In this document: one piece after another, positions 34,753 through 43,833 of the stretch
How the letters are laid out: each line of letters begins with the position of its first letter
Numbering within the stretch: position 1 is the stretch's first letter
DNA from: M55B129 sp034189085
Lineage (GTDB): Bacteria; Bacillota; Dethiobacteria; DTU022
Reading direction: 5' to 3'
NCBI GenBank assembly: GCA_034189085.1
Contig: JAXHVH010000002.1
Span: 51,677-115,676 of the forward strand
DNA length: 64,000 nucleotides
The notes under the pieces: model-generated
Databases searched by the model: none
The model's input: only the letters and a program-made list of their open reading frames with translations
Told to the model about the DNA's origin: nothing
Program-made: the position numbers and the translations under genes

Positions 34753-36123
34753 CTATTCCACTTCGCCAATCAAATCCCAGGTGCGGGCTTCTTTGATCAC
34801 AACACGGACCAGCAGACTGGTCGATATTCCTGAAGCTGGAAAATGAACCAGTTTATTGGTTCTCGTCCGACCCGTCTTCATATCCGCATTGTTCTTGCTT
34901 GTACCTTCTACCAGCACTTCCACTGTTTTGCCAACCAGTGATTCATTTACCTCCTTGCTTATACAATACTGGAGGTTATTCAATTTTTCCAACCTCTTCT
35001 CTTTCTCCTGGTGGTTTATTGTTTCTTTCAGCAAGGCTGCCTTCGTATTTTTTCTGGGTGAATAAAGAAAAGAAAAGGCGTTGTCAAAACGCATTTCTTC
35101 TAGAAGGCTCAGTGTTTCATGGAAATCATCTTCCATTTCACCCGGGAATCCCACAATTAAATCAGTCGTTACTGAAACATTGGGTATTGCTTTTCTAATT
35201 TCTCGTACAAGGTTTGTGTATTTTTCCCGGTTGTACTGTCTTTTCATCAATTCCAGGATCCGGTTGCTTCCGGACTGCACGGGGAGATGGAAATGTTCGC
35301 ATATCTTTTCTCCTCTTGCTACAGTCTCAATCAATTCGGAAGAAAGGTCCTTTGGATGTGATGTCATAAAGCGAATCCTGGCCAGTCCATTTATTTGATC
35401 TATTTCTTTAAGCAGCGCTGCAAAAGTTGGTTTGCCCGGCAGATCATGACCATAGGAGTTAACATTTTGCCCCAGTAAAGTAATCTCCATACAACCTTTT
35501 TCAGCCAGAGTTTTTGCCTCGTCGATAATATGATCCATCTTTCTGCTGCGCTCCCTTCCCCGGACATAGGGAACGATACAGTAAGAGCAAAAATTATTGC
35601 AACCATAATTGACAGGGAGCCAGGCTTTGAAAAAACGGCCAGATTTAACCGGCAAACCCTCACGTTCAGCATAATCTTCCTCAATATCGACTATAGTCCT
35701 GCGCTGTTCAAGTTCCATGATCCGGGTTATGTGTGAAGGCAGGCGAGGCAGAGCATGAGTCCCCGTGATTAAATCAACAAAAGGGAAACGTTCTTTTAAA
35801 TGGACAGCCATTTCTCTCTGCTGGGACATGCATCCCGTCACAGCTATGATCAAATTATTATTTGTATTTTTCAGTGGTGCCAGTTTTCCGAGTAGTGAAG
35901 CCACCTTATCTTCTGGCTTTTTTCTCACTGCACAGGTGTTGATAATTATCAGATCAGCTTTCTCCAGTTCCTCTGCGGGGTTAAAACCGAGGCCTTCCAG
36001 AAGCGCGGACATTACTTCTGAATCATGTTCATTCATCTGGCAACCATAAGTTACGATAAAATAAGTTTTAACCTTTTTCACTCTGTTCAAACGGTTTTCG
36101 GTATTGCCCTGATCAGTTTGCAA
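34753..36123 (-). CDS. miaB: tRNA-i6A37 methylthiotransferase MiaB
   Basis: This radical-SAM enzyme adds the methylthio group to i6A37 in tRNA. The UPF0004 domain has YGCQMNEHDSE and NTCAVRKKPE; the radical-SAM cluster is in NNFCSYCIVPYVRGRERSR; a TRAM domain follows. The 456-residue length is normal. The TTG start follows GGAGTAGG. It is the second methylthiotransferase in the window and is distinguished from RimO by its VRGRERSR and QMNEHDSE segments. Confidence 0.95.
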   Translation of the reverse strand: MQTDQGNTENRLNRVKKVKTYFIVTYGCQMNEHDSEVMSALLEGLGFNPAEELEKADLIIINTCAVRKKPEDKVASLLGKLAPLKNTNNNLIIAVTGCMSQQREMAVHLKERFPFVDLITGTHALPRLPSHITRIMELEQRRTIVDIEEDYAEREGLPVKSGRFFKAWLPVNYGCNNFCSYCIVPYVRGRERSRKMDHIIDEAKTLAEKGCMEITLLGQNVNSYGHDLPGKPTFAALLKEIDQINGLARIRFMTSHPKDLSSELIETVARGEKICEHFHLPVQSGSNRILELMKRQYNREKYTNLVREIRKAIPNVSVTTDLIVGFPGEMEDDFHETLSLLEEMRFDNAFSFLYSPRKNTKAALLKETINHQEKEKRLEKLNNLQYCISKEVNESLVGKTVEVLVEGTSKNNADMKTGRTRTNKLVHFPASGISTSLLVRVVIKEARTWDLIGEVE

Positions 36124-36190
36124 GCAACCTACTCCTTTTTAAATATGATAACCGACACCCTTTGTCTTATTGTTATTTTATATCCTTTTT

Positions 36191-37042
36191 TCATTCGTCT
36201 GACTCACCGGTTAAACTGTCCAACCAGCTGAAGAATACCGACCATACTTCACTAATATGGTTGCTGAAGCGGTGATCAGCGCCTTTAATAATTACTCTTT
36301 TTTTCGGTTCACCGGCGGCCTGAAAAAGATATTCAGCATCTTCAATGGGTACCGATTCATCAGCCGAACCGTGAATAAGCAGTAAACTGCGGGGCGATAT
36401 CAGGGAAGCCGCTTTCAATGGATCATGTTTTTTAAGATCATCAAAAAAACTTTTCTTTAACATGTATTGACCATCTTCAGCTTCAACAATTATTTTCCCC
36501 TCTCCTGCCGCAATCGCTTGATTCGTTGAAAGCAGCAGCCTGTTGAAAGTGTTGGTTAATGATGCTACGGCAGCCCATGTACAGATAGCGTTTATCCTGC
36601 TGTCCTCTGCTCCGTAGCAAAGTACTGTAGTTCCACCAAAACTCCTTCCGTTCAGGACAATATTCCTGTAGCCTGAATCAAGAGCCCAATCTACGATTGC
36701 CCCGAGATCTTCAATTTGATGCGTCAGTGAAATATCAGCCCATTCTCCTTCACTCTCTCCGCAACCGGCAAAATCGAAAGTAAGAGTGTCAAAACCAATT
36801 CCGGCAATGATGTCTCCCATTTCTAACGTTTTGCCTCTTCCCTCTTTTGAACCTGTAAATCCGTGACAGACAATAACAAGAGGATTCTTGGGCTGGTCGC
36901 TGCTCCCGCTAAATGAATGTCTCCCGGGTAAATTTTTTTGACCTTTCCTTGATTGAACAAATGCCGCTTCTCTTAAAAGAACTGACAACTTCAAGCCCCT
37001 GCTGTTCTTTATTGTTCTATTTTCCCATTTTTCTGGATTCAC
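36191..37042 (-). CDS. Alpha/beta hydrolase (serine aminopeptidase S33-like)
   Basis: This 283-residue cytoplasmic alpha/beta hydrolase has an oxyanion segment CHGFTGSKEG, nucleophile elbow GRSFGG (Ser near residue 148), the acid in HGSADESVP and the catalytic His in GADHRF. The family covers esterases and peptidases, and the substrate cannot be told. It lies 31 bases downstream of the diguanylate cyclase gene and probably ends that operon. Confidence 0.85.
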   Translation of the reverse strand: MNPEKWENRTIKNSRGLKLSVLLREAAFVQSRKGQKNLPGRHSFSGSSDQPKNPLVIVCHGFTGSKEGRGKTLEMGDIIAGIGFDTLTFDFAGCGESEGEWADISLTHQIEDLGAIVDWALDSGYRNIVLNGRSFGGTTVLCYGAEDSRINAICTWAAVASLTNTFNRLLLSTNQAIAAGEGKIIVEAEDGQYMLKKSFFDDLKKHDPLKAASLISPRSLLLIHGSADESVPIEDAEYLFQAAGEPKKRVIIKGADHRFSNHISEVWSVFFSWLDSLTGESDE

Positions 37043-37073
37043 TTTTGACTGGCTCCTTTGACCTGCTCATGTA

Positions 37074-38012
37074 TTAAACAACTACTCTGTTACGGCCCTG
37101 CCCTTTGGCCCTGTAGAGGGCTTCGTCAGCTTTCCTGAGCAGATCATCCATCGTGTCTCCACTTTTAAGTTCAGCTACTCCGAAACTGGCTGTAACTTTT
37201 ATTTTTTTTGACCCGATTTCTATATTTACCAGATTTTTCCTGATTCTTTCTGCCTGTTTTTTTCCACCTTTTGCATCTGTTTGCATCAGCAGCACGACAA
37301 ATTCTTCTCCTCCGTAACGGGCGGCCAGATCTCCCGAACGTGAATTCTTCTTCAGTATTGCTGCAAAAGCCACCAGCACTTCGTCACCCACCTGGTGGCC
37401 ATATTGATCGTTAATCTTTTTAAAATAATCCAGATCAGCCATAATCAAACTTAGGGCGTTGCCGTGTCGAAGAGCGCTGGCATAGATTTTGCTGTAATAT
37501 TCTATGAAGTAAAGCCTGTTAGCTATTTCCGTTAAAGAATCTGTGCGCAGGAGATTATTAATCCTGGCATTCGCTCGCTGTAGTTCAATATTTTTTTTGT
37601 TCAATTCCCTGGTCATATTTGCCATTTCATTGTTAAGCTTGGAAATCTCTTTAATTACTTCACCGTCTTCAATCCAGGCCCTTTCCAGAAACAGAACATA
37701 ACCACTTGCAAATTCGGTAAAATAACCTGACATGCTAATGCGACTGCCTTTTTGCCCGACTATTGTTAACCTTATCCTGTCTGTTTCCTCACGGGTTAAT
37801 TGCTTCATGAAAGTCTTATCTTCAGGCGCCAGATATTTTGAGAGATGCTTTCCACAGGGCCTGTTATTTTCTTCGATCATTCTTAGAAAGTAATCATTAC
37901 AATCCTTGATGATGAACTGCCTGTCCATTATTACAATACCCACACTGCCTGCCCGATTTAGATATTTCAAGAAGGTATCGCAATTATGACGAAAAAACTC
38001 TTTATTGAGCAT
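37074..38012 (-). CDS. PAS-GGDEF diguanylate cyclase
   Basis: The 312-residue product has a PAS-like sensor (residues 15-110), a coiled coil (120-155) and a GGDEF domain with active motif GGEEF (234-238) and an intact inhibitory site RSGD (225-228). It should make cyclic di-GMP with product feedback. There are no membrane helices, so it senses a cytoplasmic signal. Its start overlaps the cobalamin-protein gene by 11 bases, which suggests that protein controls it or responds together with it. Confidence 0.92.
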   Translation of the reverse strand: MLNKEFFRHNCDTFLKYLNRAGSVGIVIMDRQFIIKDCNDYFLRMIEENNRPCGKHLSKYLAPEDKTFMKQLTREETDRIRLTIVGQKGSRISMSGYFTEFASGYVLFLERAWIEDGEVIKEISKLNNEMANMTRELNKKNIELQRANARINNLLRTDSLTEIANRLYFIEYYSKIYASALRHGNALSLIMADLDYFKKINDQYGHQVGDEVLVAFAAILKKNSRSGDLAARYGGEEFVVLLMQTDAKGGKKQAERIRKNLVNIEIGSKKIKVTASFGVAELKSGDTMDDLLRKADEALYRAKGQGRNRVVV

Positions 38013-39111
38013 TGGACCACCACCTGGCAGCCAGTTCTACAGCTTCCTTTGCTGATTTACCGCTTCCGTCTGCACCCAGATAATTTTCAATCTGTGGATA
38101 GAAGCTGATACACCTCCCGCCAATCATAATTTTCATTTTTTTTAAATTTGAATTTTCCCTGATCAAATCTATTGTTTCTCTGGCATGTTCGATATTAAAA
38201 GGCATCGCTGTGGAAAGAGCAACAAAGAAAGGCTTCTTTTTTTTCAAGAAAACGACCAGGTCCTTAGCTGGAACATTTGCTCCCGTATAGTCAACATCCC
38301 AACCATCTATCTCCAGCAAATCGGCAACCATTCTCGGCCCTATTTCATGGAACTCATTTGGTGCCGCCGTTACAACCGCTTTTCCCCTGGTTTTTTCGAA
38401 AATGATAAAGTGACCGTAAAGTGAAGCCATTACCCTTGTTACAATCGCCGATGCCAGATGTTCCCGCGCAACTGAGATCTCACCGCTTTCCCACATCCGG
38501 CCAATTTCATAAAGTGAGGATTGAATTACCTGCAGATAAAAGTCTTTCAAATCGTCCGCGGATTTTATAGCTTCTTGAGCAATCTGCTGTGACAGGTTAT
38601 ATTCCCCGCTCAGCAGCGAAGATAGAAATTTTTCCTTATGCTCTTTCCAGCGTTTATTGATCAACATCGGTGGTTCCTGCTCTTCATCACAGGCGAGCAG
38701 CAGTTGGTCGTGTTTATTTATAATCCATCTGTATACATTTACCAGCGGTCTGGCCTCATTCGGGCTAATTGCCCTGTGAATTGCCTCTATCCAGGCTTCC
38801 ATGGCAACTGGGAAATAATCGTCCGAAAAACCCCGTTTTCGATAACTGAAATATGCCCATAAAACAACCCTGACCATCAAGGCATAATCATTGAGCTTAA
38901 ATACATTGCTCATAAAAGCGGCATGATTTTCATGATTATCATACATAACAGACAGAGGATTGCGGCCAATCAGCTTTTTTGTGTCCGCGTTTTTTGTCAT
39001 AATTTCGTTAACTGCTTCAATCAAAATATCCCGGTTTTCACTGTAGGTCATGGCAGCATTAAGTGGCACTGGTTTAAACTTGGCTGTTTCTTCCAGGATC
39101 TCATCTATCAC
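38002..39111 (-). CDS. CarH-like cobalamin-binding sensor without DNA-binding domain
   Basis: The 369-residue product has an unfamiliar helical N-terminus (1-150), a four-helix B12 cap (about 155-235) and a Rossmann cobalamin domain. The cap contains W207, then nine residues, then E217-H218: the W-x9-EH signature of CarH photoreceptors, whose Trp and His lie over the adenosylcobalamin ligand. The Rossmann part has E253-F-H255-E-I-G258, the E-x-H-x-x-G ligand motif. There is no MerR domain and no methyltransferase partner. Start GTG 39111 follows GGAGGTGAT and overlaps the ferredoxin stop by 4 bases. A light- or cobalamin-sensing role with the cyclase is inferred. Confidence 0.85.
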   Translation of the reverse strand: MIDEILEETAKFKPVPLNAAMTYSENRDILIEAVNEIMTKNADTKKLIGRNPLSVMYDNHENHAAFMSNVFKLNDYALMVRVVLWAYFSYRKRGFSDDYFPVAMEAWIEAIHRAISPNEARPLVNVYRWIINKHDQLLLACDEEQEPPMLINKRWKEHKEKFLSSLLSGEYNLSQQIAQEAIKSADDLKDFYLQVIQSSLYEIGRMWESGEISVAREHLASAIVTRVMASLYGHFIIFEKTRGKAVVTAAPNEFHEIGPRMVADLLEIDGWDVDYTGANVPAKDLVVFLKKKKPFFVALSTAMPFNIEHARETIDLIRENSNLKKMKIMIGGRCISFYPQIENYLGADGSGKSAKEAVELAARWWSNAQ

Positions 39112-39362
39112 CGGCCATCACCTCCGGGATTTGTTGTTTCCTTTTTTCCGTTCGACTGATCTTCATCTTTAATAATTTCTATGGCAAAATCAGGACAGAG
39201 ATATTCGCACAACTTACAGCCTATGCATTTATCATGATCAGTCATAACCGGAGTCCCATCTTCGCCCGGTTCCAGTATTTTTTCTGGACAAAAAGCAAAA
39301 CAGATTCCGCATTCCTTGCAGCGTTCACTATGGACTTTCAATTTGAATTTTTTCTTACCCAT
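39108..39362 (-). CDS. 2[4Fe-4S] ferredoxin
   Basis: The 84-residue product binds two [4Fe-4S] clusters through C-x2-C-x2-C-x3-C-P motifs (CKECGICFAFCP and CIGCKLCEYLCP). The basic N-terminus resembles delta subunits of 2-oxoacid:ferredoxin oxidoreductases, but no such enzyme is near. Instead it is translationally coupled to the cobalamin sensor, hinting at a redox input or cobalamin reduction. AAAGGAT precedes the ATG. Confidence 0.92.
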   Translation of the reverse strand: MGKKKFKLKVHSERCKECGICFAFCPEKILEPGEDGTPVMTDHDKCIGCKLCEYLCPDFAIEIIKDEDQSNGKKETTNPGGDGR

Positions 39363-39423
39363 TCAACTGAACGATCCTTTCTAATACAAAATTACGCCTG
39401 ATTTCCGAAAACAGTACGTAACG

Positions 39424-40182
39424 TTAATTTTCTTCGTTGTTGCCCTTAAAACCTTTCCATACTTTCATCTTAATCCGCTTGAGGTACTGGCAGGTCCTTT
39501 CTCTCTTTTTAATCATGCAGATAAATAATACCAGAATAATAATCAGTCCTATGGCCAGGATCAAAAACCAGGGAGAAATATCGAAAAGTATTCTTAATAG
39601 TCGGATTACAAATCCCATTGTTCCGGTTAACAGCAGGCTTAAAGCTATCGCCAGGAGGCTGTAAATAGCCCCTCCAAGGAAAGTATATATAACAAATAAA
39701 TAAAGGTTCATATGCATCGCCCCGGCGGGAAATGAAATAAATGTCCTTGTCACTCCCCATAACTGAGCCATAAAAATAGAGAAATTGCCGTATTTATCCC
39801 AAAGCATACCCAGTTTGGACGGCTGCCTGGCATATATCTTTTCATTCTTTCCCTCGGTCTCGTTTCCGCCTTTTCTCTGTCCGTTTCTTTTTTTGTACCC
39901 TGTTTTTACAATCTTGCTCAGTATGCTGCCAAACATCCCCACATAATAGCTGAAGATGCTTCCTGCAGTAATGCCAATTGTCGAAGCCAGGAATAAAGAC
40001 CAGAAGGAAACATCACCTCGAAGGATCAGTGTTCCGGAGGTGAGGATTACAACAGCCGAAGCAAAAGGAATCCCTGCACTTTCGGCAAACATAGCCGCAG
40101 CGATTCCCATAACGCCATATTTTGCTGTTAACAGCTCAAATATTTCATAAAGCTGCTTAAGAGGCTCAATAATGTTGTCCAT
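39424..40182 (-). CDS. DedA/VTT-family membrane protein
   Basis: This 252-residue polytopic membrane protein of the DedA (SNARE-associated, VTT) family includes scramblases or flippases for undecaprenyl phosphate and phospholipids. The N-terminal FAESAGIPFASA and central SFPAGAMHM segments fit, with at least four hydrophobic stretches. It lies five bases after the ROK kinase gene and upstream of the ferredoxin, so it may share a transcript. Confidence 0.85.
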   Translation of the reverse strand: MDNIIEPLKQLYEIFELLTAKYGVMGIAAAMFAESAGIPFASAVVILTSGTLILRGDVSFWSLFLASTIGITAGSIFSYYVGMFGSILSKIVKTGYKKRNGQRKGGNETEGKNEKIYARQPSKLGMLWDKYGNFSIFMAQLWGVTRTFISFPAGAMHMNLYLFVIYTFLGGAIYSLLAIALSLLLTGTMGFVIRLLRILFDISPWFLILAIGLIIILVLFICMIKKRERTCQYLKRIKMKVWKGFKGNNEEN

Positions 40183-40187
40183 AATAT

Positions 40188-41144
40188 CTATTCTGCCTGT
40201 CCGCTCAATAAGGCATACATGCCCCAGATACCTGCTTCCGGTTCGAGCTCCGCTCTGATAATTTTCAGAGGAGTGATATTGACAGCAGGACGGATTGCAT
40301 TTTCAAATATTTTTTTACTGATTCTTTCCAAAAAATCTTCCCGGTTGAAGGCAATCCCCCCTCCGAGGATAAGACAGGCCGGGTTTATAATATTGACCAA
40401 ATTTGAAAGTCCGATCCCCACATTGTCAGCAGCAAAATGAATGATAGACCTGGCTACAGTATTCCCACTGTCGGCAAGGGTAAATACATCTTCCGCGGTT
40501 TTGATTTTATTGCCTGAGATGCCCGTTCCCAAAAGATCGGCTCCATGACAGGCAATGGCGTTTCCGGAAGCCCAGGCTTCAAGACAGTTTTCTCCTCCAC
40601 ATTTACAACTTCTATTTTTTCCAAAAGGTTTAATGTGCCCGATTTCACCGGCAAAACCGTTGCTTCCCCGGTATAACTTCCCGTCGAGGAACAGCCCTCC
40701 ACCGATACCTGTGCTTACTGTAACATAAACGGCATCTTTAAATCCCCTGGCAGCGCCATAATAGGCTTCACCGACGACAGCAGCATTGGCATCATTCTCT
40801 ATTGTAACCTTTAAACCTGTTGTCTCACCAACCATTTTGGCCAGAGTGACTGGCAAATGCCATTCAAGGTTTGGTGACTGGTGAACCAGCCCGTTCCCGT
40901 GATCCACAAAACCGGCCATTGAAATGCCCAGTTTATCAGCTCTGCCACCAGCGGGTGAAATGATTTCTTTTTCAACCAGCAATATCTCTTTTTTCAGCAC
41001 ATCCACCAGGGACTGTGGTTCGGGGTGAAAAGGAGTTGATATTTTTTTCCTGAATATTACTGACTTGTCACTGTCAATTAACATGAGCAGTATTTTTGTC
41101 CCGCCTATGTCCGCTATCCAAAACAATTCATTAGCCATGATCAT
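40188..41144 (-). CDS. glk: ROK-family sugar kinase (probable glucokinase)
   Basis: This 318-residue ROK kinase has the ATP-binding DIGGTK motif near residue 12, catalytic ENDANAA, and the zinc-binding CKCGGENCLE of ROK glucokinases. It would phosphorylate glucose or an N-acetyl sugar on entry to glycolysis; glucose is the likeliest substrate but is not proven. Start ATG 41144 or the ATG two codons later. Confidence 0.87.
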   Translation of the reverse strand: MIMANELFWIADIGGTKILLMLIDSDKSVIFRKKISTPFHPEPQSLVDVLKKEILLVEKEIISPAGGRADKLGISMAGFVDHGNGLVHQSPNLEWHLPVTLAKMVGETTGLKVTIENDANAAVVGEAYYGAARGFKDAVYVTVSTGIGGGLFLDGKLYRGSNGFAGEIGHIKPFGKNRSCKCGGENCLEAWASGNAIACHGADLLGTGISGNKIKTAEDVFTLADSGNTVARSIIHFAADNVGIGLSNLVNIINPACLILGGGIAFNREDFLERISKKIFENAIRPAVNITPLKIIRAELEPEAGIWGMYALLSGQAE

Positions 41145-41239
41145 AACCTATCTTTTCTTAATATTATAAAGCAAACCGCCTTGATAAAAAAGAATAACCC
41201 GTTTTAATTAGCGGGTCATTCAATCCTTTAATTTGCTCA

Positions 41240-41401
41240 TTATGACCTGTTCTTTAGCATTTCCATGGTTTCCCTTTTTTTCTCATACATGTAATCCTCG
41301 TATTTGACCGCCTTTTTACCTGAATGTTTGCCGATCACAAGAAGTGTTGTATCAACCAGCATGGGTAAATCTTTTTGCATTGTTTCCTGAAAGAGTTTCA
41401 T
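41240..41401 (-). CDS. Small 53-residue basic protein at the end of the proline operon
   Basis: A short gene runs from ATG 41401 to TAA 41240 with a good GGAGG (41410-41414) eight bases upstream. The product begins MKLFQETMQKDLPMLVDTTL and ends in a basic helix (YEKKRETMEMLKNRS). It has no cysteines or membrane segment. It lies 24 bases after proA and is probably cotranscribed with the pro genes. I recognise no family; a small regulator or accessory peptide is possible. Confidence 0.6.
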   Translation of the reverse strand: MKLFQETMQKDLPMLVDTTLLVIGKHSGKKAVKYEDYMYEKKRETMEMLKNRS

Positions 41402-41425
41402 TGCTTTATCCTCCAGTTTACGCGG

Positions 41426-42679
41426 TTACTGCCTGATTTGACCTTCACCGTAAATAATGTATTTAATGCTGGTCAAAGCCTGGAGCCCCATCGGACCCCG
41501 GACATGAAGCTTCTGGGTGCTAATACCCATTTCAGCACCGAGGCCAAATTCAGCCCCATCTGTAAAACGGGTTGATGCATTGACATATACTGCCGCAGCA
41601 TCAATGCGATTCAGAAATTCCCTCGAACGTCTGTAATCCTTGGTTACTATTGCTTCCGAGTGGCCGGTACCGTAAAGGTTAATATGGTTTACCGCTTCCT
41701 CAAAACTGTTTACGACTTTCACAGCAACAATCAAATCCAGATATTCCGTCTCCCAATCCGATTGATCTGCTGCTTTCACCTTAGACGAATAAGATTGTGT
41801 TTTTGGACATCCTCTGATTTCCACATTGTTATCAAGCAACTTTTGGATTAATTTTTCCATGACCAGAGGTGCTATGTCGCGGTGAACCAGAATTGTCTCG
41901 GCAGCATTGCAGACACCTGGCCGATGAACCTTTGCATTAACTGCAATATCAACCGCCATGGCCGGATCTGCACCCTCATCAATATAAACATGGCAGTTCC
42001 CGACGCCTGTCTCGATAACCGGAACCGTAGCATTCTCAACCACAGCCCTGATCAATGAAGCGCCTCCTCTGGGAATTAGCAGATCCAGATATTTATTCGC
42101 CTTCATTAAATCCGCCGCCGCGGCGCGGTCTGTTTCTTCAATTAGATTAATAGAACCATCAGGCAGTTTATATCGTTCAACGCATGTTTTTATCACAGAA
42201 ACGATAGCTTTATTGGAATTTATAGCTTCAGAGCTGCCGCGCAGGACTACGGCATTACCGGCTTTAAGGGCCAGCCCGGCAGCATCAATAGTTACATTTG
42301 GCCTTGCTTCATAGATTATGGCCACCACTCCCATGGGCACGCGAACCTGGCCTATCTGCAATCCGTTTGGTCGTTTCCACATCTTAACAACTTCACCAAT
42401 GGGATCTTCCAGGGAAGCAATCTTCCTCAGCCCTTCAGCCATCTGAGCAATCCGTTCTTCGTTTAGAAGTAACCGATCATGGAAAGCTTTACTGTATCCT
42501 TTTTTCTTCTGCAAGTTTTCCAGATCGATTTTGTTGGCTTCAATAATAGCGGTGCTATTATCCCTTAACATTTCAGCCAGGCCTGCTAAAAACTCATTTT
42601 TTAGTGAAGTAGAAACAGAAGCAAGTCCTGCAGCTGCTGAACGTGCTTTTTGACATTTTTCCAGAACTTCGGGATGCAT
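41426..42679 (-). CDS. proA: Gamma-glutamyl phosphate reductase
   Basis: This NADPH-dependent enzyme, of the aldehyde-dehydrogenase superfamily, reduces glutamyl-5-phosphate to the semialdehyde in proline synthesis. Motifs ARPNVTIDAAGLALKAGNAVVLRGSSEA are followed by the catalytic Cys in HRPGVCNAAETILVH and a conserved C-terminal DGAEFGLGAEMGISTQKLH. The 417-residue length is normal. ATG follows GGAGATG. Confidence 0.96.
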   Translation of the reverse strand: MHPEVLEKCQKARSAAAGLASVSTSLKNEFLAGLAEMLRDNSTAIIEANKIDLENLQKKKGYSKAFHDRLLLNEERIAQMAEGLRKIASLEDPIGEVVKMWKRPNGLQIGQVRVPMGVVAIIYEARPNVTIDAAGLALKAGNAVVLRGSSEAINSNKAIVSVIKTCVERYKLPDGSINLIEETDRAAAADLMKANKYLDLLIPRGGASLIRAVVENATVPVIETGVGNCHVYIDEGADPAMAVDIAVNAKVHRPGVCNAAETILVHRDIAPLVMEKLIQKLLDNNVEIRGCPKTQSYSSKVKAADQSDWETEYLDLIVAVKVVNSFEEAVNHINLYGTGHSEAIVTKDYRRSREFLNRIDAAAVYVNASTRFTDGAEFGLGAEMGISTQKLHVRGPMGLQALTSIKYIIYGEGQIRQ

Positions 42680-42702
42680 TTATTTCATCTCCTGTTTGAA
42701 AA

Positions 42703-43833
42703 CTAATAAATGATCAGATCGTCTTTGTGAATAACTTCTTCAGCAAAAGGCCGATCATTTATTTGTGCTACTTCTCTGCTGCCTTTCCGGCAAATTTTTG
42801 CCAGTTCCTCTGCCGAAAAATTGCTCAATCCCCGACCCAGTTCATTCCCTTCTTCATCAAAAACCGCAATTAAATCCCCCTGTTCAAATACTCCGTTGAC
42901 ATCAGTCACTCCGACAGGAAGCAGGCTTTTATTCCCCCGGCAGAGAGCCTGGGATGCTCCACTATCTACTGTTACGCTCCCCTGAACTATCTGCCCGTAG
43001 GCAATCCACCTTTTACGCTTGTTCAGGTAATGTTTCTGAGGGCAAAAATATGTACCTTCTCTTTCACCCTCAAGAATTTTGGATAATATAGCAGGATTTG
43101 CTCCGTTGCATATGTACATGGGCACTCCTGACATTGTGGCAATCTCTGCAGCATGCAATTTTGTAATCATGCCGCCTGTTGCCAGATCGTCATCCGATTT
43201 TTCTGCGCCAGCTCTAATACTGTGGTCAATTTTTTTCACAACCGGTATAAATTGAGCATCCGGATTTTTTCGAGGATTGGCATTATAAAGACCATCTACA
43301 TTTGTCAACAAGATTAGTAATCCGGCATCGCTTAATCCGGCGACCATAGCTGAAAGGCGATCATTGTCACCAAATTTAATTTCTTCTGTTGAAACAGAAT
43401 CATTTTCGTTGATAATTGGAATGACACCAAACTTGAGCAGGGTTAATACGGTATTGCATATATTTATATACCGCCGTCTGTTGATTAAATCGGTTCGGGT
43501 AAGTAAAATCTGGCCAACTATCAGTCCGTATTCGGCAAAAAGTTTTTCGTAAATTTGGATTAGCAAACCCTGGCCAACAGCTGCAATAGCCTGTTTCTCA
43601 GGTATGGTAATGGATTTGTGTAGAAGATTAAGCCTTCCCCTGCCAGCCCCTATTGAGCCGGATGTAACAAGAATCACTTCGTGTCCTTTGTTGCGGATAT
43701 CAGCAAGTGATCTGGTTAGCTTTTCCATATAGCCAAGATTTAATTTGCCGCTGCTGTGCGTTAAAAGTCTCGTTCCCACTTTTACTACTACCCTTGTTGG
43801 AATGGGATATGCTTTTAGATCTTCTTTATACAC
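42703..43833 (-). CDS. proB: Glutamate 5-kinase
   Basis: This amino-acid kinase phosphorylates glutamate, the first step of proline synthesis, and is usually feedback-inhibited by proline. VVKVGTRLL, the kinase core LLTNVDGLY and a C-terminal PUA domain are present. I prefer GTG 43833, seven bases after GGAGAA, which overlaps the proC stop by 8 bases. A longer frame from TTG 43866 lacks such a site. Confidence 0.95.
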   Translation of the reverse strand: MYKEDLKAYPIPTRVVVKVGTRLLTHSSGKLNLGYMEKLTRSLADIRNKGHEVILVTSGSIGAGRGRLNLLHKSITIPEKQAIAAVGQGLLIQIYEKLFAEYGLIVGQILLTRTDLINRRRYINICNTVLTLLKFGVIPIINENDSVSTEEIKFGDNDRLSAMVAGLSDAGLLILLTNVDGLYNANPRKNPDAQFIPVVKKIDHSIRAGAEKSDDDLATGGMITKLHAAEIATMSGVPMYICNGANPAILSKILEGEREGTYFCPQKHYLNKRKRWIAYGQIVQGSVTVDSGASQALCRGNKSLLPVGVTDVNGVFEQGDLIAVFDEEGNELGRGLSNFSAEELAKICRKGSREVAQINDRPFAEEVIHKDDLIIY

